Assembly: GCA_031385445.1 (NCBI GenBank)
Contig: JANNBM010000012.1
Coordinates: 1-18,716 of the forward strand
From: CAIYZT01 sp031385445
GTDB lineage: Bacteria > Pseudomonadota > Alphaproteobacteria > Rhodobacterales > Rhodobacteraceae
Length of the DNA: 18,716 nucleotides
Direction: 5' to 3'
Positions 7,929 to 13,712 of this stretch are shown piece by piece. Positions within the stretch are counted from its first letter, which is position 1, and every line of letters starts with the position of its first letter. Below the pieces are notes generated by a model. It was not told the origin of the DNA. It made no database searches and was given only the letters and a program-made list of their open reading frames with translations. A program made the translations under genes and the position numbers.

Positions 7929-7949
7929 GGGGGCCGATTGGCCCCCTTT
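7929..7949 (+). terminator. Rho-independent terminator of nrdR
   Basis: GGGGGCC (7929-7935) and GGCCCCC (7940-7946) form a perfect 7-bp stem with loop GATT, followed by TTT, 11 bp after the nrdR stop. It lies between convergent genes. Read on the - strand the hairpin is intact but has no T run, so it is better suited to the + strand. Confidence 0.75.
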
Positions 7950-7952
7950 GCC

Positions 7953-8381
7953 TTACCAGCTGCCGGTATTCGCCATGCTGAGCCACGGTTCCGCCGGTGG
8001 CAGGCTGTTGCCCTTTTGCAGCAGTTCGATTGACACATTGTCGGGCGAGCGCACAAAGGCCATATGGCCATCGCGCGGCGGGCGATTGATCAGCACGCCG
8101 TTCGCGGCAAGATGGGCGCAGGTGGCATAGATGTCGTCCACCTCATAGGCCAGATGGCCGAAATGGCGGCTGTCGGCGGGCAGGCCCGCATCGCCGTCCC
8201 AGTTATAAGTCAGCTCCACCGGGCATTCCGGCTGATCTGGCGGCGCCAGAAAGATCAATGAAAACCGGCCCTTGTCATTATCGATGCGCCGGGTTTGCAC
8301 CAGACCAAGCAGCTGATAAAACGCCAGCGACGCCTCCAGATCCAAAACTCGCACCATCGTATGCAGATATTTTACGCCCAT
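7953..8381 (-). CDS. gloA: Lactoylglutathione lyase (glyoxalase I), VOC superfamily
   Basis: A 142-aa protein closely following the GloA pattern: 'LHTMVRVLDLEASLAFY', 'CPVELTYNW', 'HFGHLAYEVDDI' and 'NVSIELLQKG'. The four metal ligands of the family are all visible as His7, Glu56, His76 and Glu119. It would convert the methylglyoxal-glutathione hemithioacetal to S-lactoylglutathione in the cytoplasm. The ATG at 8381 is chosen because it gives the typical short N-terminus with His7 in 'LHTM'; the ATGs at 8384 and 8411 are possible alternatives. A G-rich stretch lies just upstream. It follows the Slam-like gene by 41 bp on the same strand, so it may be the third gene of that transcript, although the functions have no obvious link. 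Confidence 0.85.
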   Translation of the reverse strand: MGVKYLHTMVRVLDLEASLAFYQLLGLVQTRRIDNDKGRFSLIFLAPPDQPECPVELTYNWDGDAGLPADSRHFGHLAYEVDDIYATCAHLAANGVLINRPPRDGHMAFVRSPDNVSIELLQKGNSLPPAEPWLSMANTGSW

Positions 8382-8422
8382 CATGCCCCCCAAAAGCCGC
8401 TGAAATTCCATGCCCGACAGTG

Positions 8423-9826
8423 TCAGAAGCTTTGCGAAAGGCCAAGCGTCACGGAATTGTTTTGCGTCTCATAGCGGCTGATATTCGACCAATTCGCCTG
8501 ATGTGACAGCGCCAGATAGGGCGTCAGGCCAAAGATCGTGCCTTCTTGTGGGCGCAGGGTGACGCTGAGCCCGGCAAAGGTGTCATGCCGCCCGTTCGTG
8601 GCATCGATCCCGCCGCCAATTGGTTGATATCTCGGATAATCCTTGGCCCCCAGCGTAAGAAGGGCCGACCATGCCACCGGACCAATCGGTGCATCGGGGG
8701 CAAAACCGAGGCTGACTTCATAGGCATCATACGTATTGTTAACCGCGTCTGAGCGCAGAAAGCTGCCTTCAATGCCCATTTGCAAAACCCCGCCGAGTGG
8801 GGCCAGGGCCTGCGTGCTGTCTAATGTGAACACATAGCCGTCGATCACCTCGCCGTCCGCGGCAGGCCATTGCCGCTCGGCAAGGCCGGTCAGAAGCATC
8901 GCCGCAGCGGGACTGTCCAGCAGCGAAACCTCCAGCTTGCCGCGCAGACCCGTCCCCGACCCAGTGCCGCCAGTCCACGATTGGCTGCCCGAAAAGGTCA
9001 TCCGGCCCGAGGTCTGAATGATGGGCAGTTGCAGGTCATGTTCATACCGCAGCACCGCCGACTGGCTTTGCAGATCAGCGTCGTCCAGATCGGGGGTTTG
9101 ACGCGCAGCGGCAGGGGTCAATTTTGGCAGTGCCTCGGTCAGACTTATCCCGAACCGGTCGCGATTTCCGCCCGGAAGCGCGTAAAGCAGGTCAAGATTG
9201 GCCACTGCGATCACGCCCGGCTGCGCCTCGGACCAGCCCGAAAGCCCGCCGATCACCACATCGTCGATCAAAAACACATCGCTCACCGAACCGCCGTTGA
9301 TGTTGGTGGTCGGGATAAGTTGAAAGGACAGGGTCGATTTCAGCGGCGAAAACTGGCCCGCGATGTCCAGATCGCTTTGGCTTTGCTCTGCCAACGCGTC
9401 ATTCGGGGCCACCGCGATCGCACGGCGCAGCCAAAACTGCGCCGCCAAAACCCGCTCTGCGCTCATCGCGGCATGTCCGGTCTGGCGCGCGATTTCATAG
9501 CGCAGCCCCACTGGCCGCCCCGCCCGCGCCGCCGCATCCCAGGCGCGGCGACCAAAGATCACTGCGGCCTCGGGATTGCCCAGCACCTCTTCGGTGGCGC
9601 AAAGCAGTAAAAGCGCCTCGACATCGTTGGGGTCAACCTCGACCAACCGCCGCGCGATGGCATTGGCGAGCGACGCATCGCCGCGCAAAAACACCGTGCG
9701 CGCAAGGTTCAACGCCTGCGGCCGCGTCAGGTCAACCACCTGCGCTTGAACCGGTCCACAAAGGCCAAGGGTCAAAAGACAGGCCGCGATGGCCCGCCAA
9801 TGCCCCCCCGTCAGCGCGGAATGCAC
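8423..9826 (-). CDS. Slam-like outer-membrane translocator: TPR domain plus C-terminal beta-barrel
   Basis: A 467-aa protein. The first ~29 residues are a signal peptide ('AIAACLLTLGLCGPVQA'|Q). Residues ~35-155 are helical TPR-type repeats ('ALNLARTVFLRGDASLANAI', 'VDPNDVEALLLLCATEEVLG', 'FWLRRAIAVAPNDALAEQSQ'). From ~163 to the end the protein looks like an outer-membrane barrel: alternating strands, glycine-rich turns, 'STLSFQLIPTTNINGGS' at the barrel entry, and a C-terminal phenylalanine ('LGLSQSF'). This order is the architecture of Slam (DUF560) proteins, which move lipoproteins to the outer face of the outer membrane. The start is a GTG overlapping the upstream lipoprotein gene by 16 bp with no good ribosome binding site, suggesting translational coupling. 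Assignment is by architecture, so another TPR-barrel exporter is possible. Confidence 0.68.
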   Translation of the reverse strand: MHSALTGGHWRAIAACLLTLGLCGPVQAQVVDLTRPQALNLARTVFLRGDASLANAIARRLVEVDPNDVEALLLLCATEEVLGNPEAAVIFGRRAWDAAARAGRPVGLRYEIARQTGHAAMSAERVLAAQFWLRRAIAVAPNDALAEQSQSDLDIAGQFSPLKSTLSFQLIPTTNINGGSVSDVFLIDDVVIGGLSGWSEAQPGVIAVANLDLLYALPGGNRDRFGISLTEALPKLTPAAARQTPDLDDADLQSQSAVLRYEHDLQLPIIQTSGRMTFSGSQSWTGGTGSGTGLRGKLEVSLLDSPAAAMLLTGLAERQWPAADGEVIDGYVFTLDSTQALAPLGGVLQMGIEGSFLRSDAVNNTYDAYEVSLGFAPDAPIGPVAWSALLTLGAKDYPRYQPIGGGIDATNGRHDTFAGLSVTLRPQEGTIFGLTPYLALSHQANWSNISRYETQNNSVTLGLSQSF

Positions 9827-10794
9827 AGGGGTGAAGCGCCCGCCAGATCGCAGCGCGGAAGGTTGAAGACGCCGTATTCAAAGATCGTGCTTTGTCCGGA
9901 AATCGGGTTCAGCCACAACACGCCCGCCACATCCGAGGCTTCAAGCCCGCCAAAGGCCCCCGCGTAATCGCCCACATCTCCATCGGGCGATCCCCAATAT
10001 TCCACATTGCCCAGAAACTGGCCATTCTCGTCCAGCGTCGTCTCGCGCAGCGTCAGATCGGCCAGACTGGACGTGTCGATTGTTGAATCCGTCGTGGTCG
10101 GATCGCCATCGTCAAAGGTAATTTCAAGAATCTGGTTGTTTTCCTGATCAAAAAGCTCCCGTTCAATAATGCCGCCTTCGACGACGTTATCGCTGAAACT
10201 GCCATTGATCTGGATCGTGCCGGTCACCGTCCAGGGCTCGGTCGGGCGTACGCCAGGCGGACGCGGCTGCGATCCATCGGCGAATTCCCCCGGAACAAAG
10301 ACTCCGGCGTAGGTCCCGGCATAGCTGAACTGCCCCGCTTCGGCCCCGGTGCCCAGCGTCGGCTTGGTATAGCTTGTCACGCGAAAGAATTGCGAGCCGC
10401 CGTTATGTTGATTGAACTGCCCGCCATCGGCCGCGGACACCGCCACCAGATTGCCGCGCTCGTTCGTGGCGACATAGGCAAGATAGGACCGCGTCAGATC
10501 GGTTTCCTGAAAAACATAGGCCTCATAGTCCGGCCCACCTGTCACATTGACGATGTCCAGCGCACTGACCCGGTCAAAGGTTGCAAATTCTGAACTGCTG
10601 CTGATGCCCTGCATGTCAATCTTCAGCACCCCGTTCTCGTAGGATACCGCCGTCATGTCGCGCGACACTGCAACGGGCACGCCCGGCACCGGTGCGTTCG
10701 GATCGACCGGATCCACCGGCACATTGCCGAAGGGATTTCCATCACAGGCCGCCAGAACAAATGGCGCCAAGACCAAAAGCTGATAAGTTTTCAT
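9811..10794 (-). CDS. Lipoprotein with TbpB-like C-terminal barrel, probable Slam substrate
   Basis: A 327-aa lipoprotein: 'MKTYQLLVLAPFVLAAC' with lipobox L-A-A-C and lipid-attached Cys17. A proline/aspartate-rich linker ('VPVDPVDPNAPVPGVPV') follows, then a beta-rich body. The C-terminal half resembles the 8-stranded barrel of transferrin-binding-protein-B-like surface lipoproteins: 'YAGTYAGVFVPGEF', 'ADLTLRETTLDENGQFLGNV' and 'GDYAGAFGGLEASDVAGVLW', the last being the usual G-x-YAG-x-FGG-x-x-A-x-x-VAG pattern. ATG 10794 is chosen over TTG 10806 because it gives a clean lipoprotein signal. It is the first gene before the overlapping Slam-like gene, the standard arrangement for a surface lipoprotein and its translocator. 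The ligand is unknown. The residue after Cys17 is Asp, which in E. coli would favour inner-membrane retention. Confidence 0.72.
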   Translation of the reverse strand: MKTYQLLVLAPFVLAACDGNPFGNVPVDPVDPNAPVPGVPVAVSRDMTAVSYENGVLKIDMQGISSSSEFATFDRVSALDIVNVTGGPDYEAYVFQETDLTRSYLAYVATNERGNLVAVSAADGGQFNQHNGGSQFFRVTSYTKPTLGTGAEAGQFSYAGTYAGVFVPGEFADGSQPRPPGVRPTEPWTVTGTIQINGSFSDNVVEGGIIERELFDQENNQILEITFDDGDPTTTDSTIDTSSLADLTLRETTLDENGQFLGNVEYWGSPDGDVGDYAGAFGGLEASDVAGVLWLNPISGQSTIFEYGVFNLPRCDLAGASPLCIPR

Positions 10795-10807
10795 GCTGCT
10801 GCCCAAT

Positions 10808-10837
10808 CATTATTTTCTTAGTTTTACCGAAATAATG
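10808..10837. promoter_or_regulatory. Inverted repeat over the -10 of the lipoprotein promoter, candidate operator
   Basis: CATTATTT (10808-10815) and AAATAATG (10830-10837) are perfect 8-bp inverted copies with a 14-nt spacer. The right copy contains the -10 hexamer of the - strand promoter and the left copy lies within the likely start of the transcript. It may be a repressor site. Being A/T-rich, it may also be chance. Confidence 0.35.
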
Positions 10838-10860
10838 CGCCAAAAATATGATCAAGTCAA
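10832..10860 (-). promoter_or_regulatory. Promoter of the lipoprotein / Slam-like / gloA unit
   Basis: On the - strand, TTGACT (10855-10860) is a 5/6 -35 and CATTAT (10832-10837) a 4/6 -10, separated by exactly 17 bp. The expected start is near 10825, giving a ~30-nt leader to ATG 10794. Confidence 0.6.
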
Positions 10861-10906
10861 AAGAGAAGTGTTGCCCGGTGCCCAAATTCAATGATCATCT
10901 GGCGGT

Positions 10907-10935
10907 TTGTGACTGCGGCCCCCACCAGATATAGT
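10907..10935 (+). promoter_or_regulatory. Promoter of thyX
   Basis: TTGTGA (10907-10912) and TATAGT (10930-10935, 5/6 to the -10 consensus) with a 17-bp spacer. They lie 34 bp before the thyX start and are divergent from the lipoprotein promoter. Confidence 0.55.
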
Positions 10936-10969
10936 GTTTGCGACTCACTCCTGCCAAAGGATCGCCCCG

Positions 10970-11875
10970 ATGCCGTTGACCCCAGAACAGATCGCCGAAA
11001 TCGAGGCCGCCCGGGCTGTGCCGACCCTGACCCTGCGCGCCACCTCGCCGGGGATGGAGGCGCATCTGTACCGCGCCCATCCCGTGCTCGATCACGGTTT
11101 CATCCGCGTCATCGACTATATGGGCGATGATGCCGCCATCGTGCAGGCGGCGCGGGTTAGTTATGGCGCGGGCACCAAGCATGTACAGAACGACGACGGC
11201 CTGATCCGCTATTTGATGCGGCACTGGCATTCCACCCCGTTCGAGATGTGCGAGATCAAACTGCACGTCAAACTGCCGGTCTTCGTCGCGCGCCAGTGGA
11301 TCCGCCACCGCACCGCCAACGTCAACGAATATTCCGCCCGTTATTCGATCCTCGATCGTGAGTTCTACATTCCTGCCCCCGAACATCTGGCCGCGCAATC
11401 GGTCGTCAACAACCAGGGTAGGGGCAATGTGTTAACCGGCGCTGAATCGGCCCGCGTGCTGGAGCTGCTGAAATCCGACGCCAACCGCGCCTATGATCAT
11501 TACGAGGCGATGCTGTCGCAGGAGGGTCAGGACGGCCTCGCGCGCGAGCTGGCCCGCATGAACCTGCCCGCCAATATTTACACCCAGTGGTATTGGAAGA
11601 TCGACCTGCACAACCTCTTTCACTTTTTAAGACTGCGTGCCGACCCCCATGCGCAATATGAGATCAGGGTTTATGCGGATGCGATTGCGGCTTGTGTGAA
11701 GGATTGGGTGCCCTTGGCCTTCGCGGCGTTCGAGGATTACCGGATGGGGGGGGTGACGTTGAGCGGCAAGGCGATTGAGGTGTTGAAACGGCGGTTGAAG
11801 GGGGAAGTTGTGGGGCAAGAGACCTCGGGCATGAGCAAGGGGGAGTGGCGGGAGTTTGAGGGGGTTTGGGGGTGA
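10970..11875 (+). CDS. thyX: Flavin-dependent thymidylate synthase ThyX
   Basis: A 301-aa ThyX, which makes dTMP from dUMP using FAD, NADPH and methylene-THF. The diagnostic ThyX motif RHRX7S is present as 'RHRTANVNEYS' (Arg112-Ser122), followed by 'ARYS'. Other family stretches are 'RVSYGAGTKHVQNDDGLIRY', 'HWHSTPFEMCEIKLHVKLP' and 'WYWKIDLHNLFHFLRLR'. ATG 10970 is chosen over 10934 because AAAGGA (10956-10961) lies 8 nt before it and it gives the usual N-terminus. It replaces ThyA-type synthesis and uses folate chemistry. Its stop overlaps the next gene's GTG by 4 bp (GTGA). The last ~220 bp shift to markedly G-rich synonymous codons. Confidence 0.96.
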   Translation: MPLTPEQIAEIEAARAVPTLTLRATSPGMEAHLYRAHPVLDHGFIRVIDYMGDDAAIVQAARVSYGAGTKHVQNDDGLIRYLMRHWHSTPFEMCEIKLHVKLPVFVARQWIRHRTANVNEYSARYSILDREFYIPAPEHLAAQSVVNNQGRGNVLTGAESARVLELLKSDANRAYDHYEAMLSQEGQDGLARELARMNLPANIYTQWYWKIDLHNLFHFLRLRADPHAQYEIRVYADAIAACVKDWVPLAFAAFEDYRMGGVTLSGKAIEVLKRRLKGEVVGQETSGMSKGEWREFEGVWG

Positions 11876-12441
11876 GTCACCCAACGAGAATTCTCGATGA
11901 CTTGTTTCCTGCCCGGATTTTGAACCCCGAACCAGATGCTAAGTACCTAAGGAATTTGGCGGTTAGTCATTTCGATCTCGCAAACAGCTTCATCCTCAAT
12001 CAATTTAACGTAGTCGCGACAAGCCATTCTGAACCGATCTTAGCCGCAACAGCCGCTCAAAATGCCGTGGTTTTTTTGCTCTTAGATGCTTTCATTTTTG
12101 AAATTGTAAGACTCTACCGCGTGATTGGAAGGAATGTCGAAATGAAAGACGTCGACATTGAAATAGAACGAAGTTTTAAAAAGTGCGCGAGAAAATTGGT
12201 TCCATATCGAGATTTTCTGGAGCACCGTGAAGATCCCGGCTCAGTTGGGCGCAAATCTTTCCCTAAAAACCAACGGAAAATTTTTTCTGATGGGGCATAT
12301 GTGTTCATGAGTCAACCAAGCGTTTTTGTTCGTTCGCACGACAATATATTTATTGGGGAGGTCGATCTCGTGGAAATATATAAACTCGCAAGACGACTAT
12401 TTCCTTATGAGAAACCTGACGACAGCGACTTCACCCCGTAG
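11872..12441 (+). CDS. Uncharacterised protein with HEPN-like RX4H motif
   Basis: A 189-aa protein of no family I recognise. It is predicted largely helical and contains 'RDFLEH' (Arg113-His118), which fits the R-[N/D]-X3-H signature of HEPN-type RNases and related helical proteins. No signal peptide or membrane segment is evident. GTG 11872 is chosen because it overlaps the thyX stop (GTGA) and has a G-rich ribosome binding region just upstream; TTG 11866 is less likely. Codon use is visibly A/T-richer than thyX and other neighbours (many AAA, TTT, GAA, ATA codons), suggesting recent acquisition. The stop TAG at 12439-12441 lies inside a REPIN, so the original C-terminus may have been replaced. 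No toxin or antitoxin partner is visible nearby. HEPN assignment is tentative. Confidence 0.6.
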   Translation: MSHPTRILDDLFPARILNPEPDAKYLRNLAVSHFDLANSFILNQFNVVATSHSEPILAATAAQNAVVFLLLDAFIFEIVRLYRVIGRNVEMKDVDIEIERSFKKCARKLVPYRDFLEHREDPGSVGRKSFPKNQRKIFSDGAYVFMSQPSVFVRSHDNIFIGEVDLVEIYKLARRLFPYEKPDDSDFTP

Positions 12442-12532
12442 GTCGGGCGAGAGCCCGACTCTTCTCCCAACGTCGGCCTTTCTGCCCCACACCCCATATC
12501 TCCGGCAATGTCGGGCTTTCGCCCGACCTACG
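12437..12532. repeat. REPIN 1: two inverted GTAG-headed REP hairpins at the 3' end of the HEPN-like gene
   Basis: The left arm 12437-12459 is the tetranucleotide GTAG followed by the perfect hairpin GTCGGGC-GAGA-GCCCGAC. The right arm 12510-12532 is its inverse, GTCGGGC-TTTC-GCCCGAC followed by CTAC. The arms match at 22 of 23 positions and are separated by 50 bp. This is the layout of a REPIN mobilised by REP-associated tyrosine transposases, which recognise a GTAG next to the hairpin. A RAYT gene lies immediately downstream. The stop codon of the preceding gene is supplied by the left arm's TAG. Confidence 0.85.
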
Positions 12533-12558
12533 CAACCAATCTCGCCCACGCCCAAAAC

Positions 12559-12580
12559 TTCGCGCTCTCGCCCACCCTAC
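12559..12580. repeat. Degenerate single REP at the RAYT 3' end
   Basis: On the - strand this reads GTAGGGTGGGCGAGAGCGCG, with the GTAG head and core of the neighbouring REPs but an imperfect stem. Its TAG (12577-12579) is the stop codon of the RAYT frame. No inverted partner is seen. Confidence 0.5.
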
Positions 12581-13134
12581 AACACATCCCCACCCCCATC
12601 CCGGTGCCAGCTTGAATACGGCCAATCCCCTGGCCGCTTCACCAACCCATGCTTCACCGGGTTGATCCAACAATACCGCACATGCGCCTGCATATCCGCC
12701 TCGTCCCGAATATGATGCTCTCAAAACCGACGTTGCCAAACCCGGCCGTCCTGTTTTGCCATTTTGGAATGCGAAAGCCCCGTAGGGTGGGGTTCCACCC
12801 CACTGCCATCATGACCCTCATCGCCGGTGGGGTGAAACCCCACCCTACGCGGTGCCCAAATCCCGCCGGTCAACGCCCGCGTGAAGCGTGCTTTCAACAT
12901 CCCCACGCGGTTTGAATAATCCGCGTCGCCTTCGGGCAAGGTCCAGACGAAATGCATGTGATCGGGCAGAACCACCCAGGCGTTGATCGCAAAGGGTTTG
13001 TCCGCCCGCGTGCGGCGGGCGACGTCGCGCAGCAGATCGACTTGCCGCACCAACAGATCCGAGCCCCGCTCTGCAAGCGCGAGGGTGAAGAATACGGCAG
13101 CGCCGGGTCGTTTGGGGCGGATGTATCTGGACAT
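12577..13134 (-). pseudogene. REP-associated tyrosine transposase (RAYT), interrupted by an in-frame TGA
   Basis: A Y1-type REP transposase (TnpA_REP). The first 137 codons read 'MSRYIRPKRPGAAVFFTLAL', 'INAWVVLPDHMHFVWTLPEG' with the HUH-type metal motif His59-Met-His61, then 'RVWQRRF'. An in-frame TGA follows at 12721-12723, where the family has Trp ('RRFWEH'). The same frame continues 'EHHIRDEADMQAHVRYCWIN' and 'PVKHGLVKRPGDWPYSS' to TAG 12577-12579 (185 codons). The catalytic tyrosine, probably Tyr154 in 'VRYCWINP', lies after the TGA, so the truncated 137-aa product should be inactive. A single TGG-to-TGA change is the simplest explanation. Codons ~96-118 are an in-frame REPIN insertion. 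RAYTs excise and spread REP sequences; REPs surround this one. Confidence 0.82.
12781..12849. repeat. REPIN 2, inserted in frame within the RAYT coding sequence
   Basis: The left arm 12781-12803 begins CGTAGGGTGGGGTT and holds the hairpin GTGGGG-TTCCA-CCCCAC. The right arm 12827-12849 is its inverse and ends CCCCACCCTACG. The arms match at 22 of 23 positions, with a 23-bp loop. The total of 69 bp is exactly 23 codons, so the RAYT frame is kept; the insert encodes the two mirrored peptides 'RVGFHPTG' and 'GVEPHPTG'. The stem sequence differs from REPIN 1 but the GTAG head is shared. Confidence 0.85.
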
Positions 13135-13249
13135 CCCCCAACCCTAAACCGCCATGGTTAACAAACTCTTGCCGAAAGTCTGGGTTAAAATCAGGGTGGG
13201 GCGACCATTTAACCCGCTGATGCCAAACACAAACCTATTTTGTCCTGTT

Positions 13250-13285
13250 GCGGACGCTTCCTTAATCCCGTCCGCGCCCTATACT
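13250..13285 (+). promoter_or_regulatory. Promoter region of the DUF2177/ArsC-like pair with an inverted repeat
   Basis: TATACT at 13280-13285 is a good -10, but the -35 position (about 13257-13262) is weak. The inverted repeat GCGGACG (13250-13256) / CGTCCGC (13269-13275), with a 12-nt spacer, straddles that weak -35. Together they suggest an activator- or repressor-controlled promoter. Between 13142 and 13250 nothing else is seen. Confidence 0.4.
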
Positions 13286-13307
13286 CCCCTTCCAAAGGAG
13301 ACACTTC

Positions 13308-13712
13308 ATGCCCCTCATCATCGTCCTTTACTTCGCCACCCTGATTCCCTTCCTGATCCTCGATCTTTTGATGATCACTTACGTCACCAAACCTCTGTTC
13401 GATCAGCATATCGGCTACTTGATGACCGACCTGCGCGTCGCCCCTGTCGCCGCGTTTTACCTGCTTTATATCGCAGGTCTCTTGTACCTCGTCTCGATGC
13501 CCTCCCTGCGCACCGGCGCCGCCATTCTGATCCCCGCCGCGATCATCGGGTTCCTTTCCTACGGCACCTATGAATTCACCAGCCTTGCGATCATGAAGGA
13601 TTGGACGTACCGGATGGTGGCGACCGATCTGATCTGGGGCACGTTTGTCACCCCCGCCGCCGTCTGGATCGGCGTGACCGTTACCCGGATGCTTTTCAAG
13701 GGGCAGTTATGA
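13308..13712 (+). CDS. DUF2177 family membrane protein
   Basis: A 134-aa protein with four hydrophobic segments: 'PLIIVLYFATLIPFLILDLL', 'APVAAFYLLYIAGLLYLVSM', 'AAILIPAAIIGFLSYGTYEF' and 'LIWGTFVTPAAVWIGVTVTR'. The 'YxTYEFTSLAIMKDW' region and overall length fit DUF2177, inner-membrane proteins of unknown function. A strong ribosome binding site, AAGGAG (13295-13300), precedes ATG 13308. The stop overlaps the next gene's start (ATGA, 13709-13712), so both are probably translated from one message. Confidence 0.85.
   Translation: MPLIIVLYFATLIPFLILDLLMITYVTKPLFDQHIGYLMTDLRVAPVAAFYLLYIAGLLYLVSMPSLRTGAAILIPAAIIGFLSYGTYEFTSLAIMKDWTYRMVATDLIWGTFVTPAAVWIGVTVTRMLFKGQL

Noticed and set aside
10849..10897. 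Two TGATCA palindromes (10849-10854, 10892-10897) as regulator sites between the divergent promoters
   Set aside because: Six-base palindromes are short, and they lack the flanks of an FNR/CRP-type site.
12437..12849. CRISPR array, suggested by repeated palindromes
   Set aside because: The repeats are inverted pairs of two different sequences with a GTAG head next to a RAYT gene, without regular direct repeats and spacers. REPINs explain them.
12721..13134. Intact 137-aa transposase gene
   Set aside because: Clear RAYT homology continues in the same frame after the TGA and includes the likely catalytic tyrosine, so the short product is a truncated remnant.
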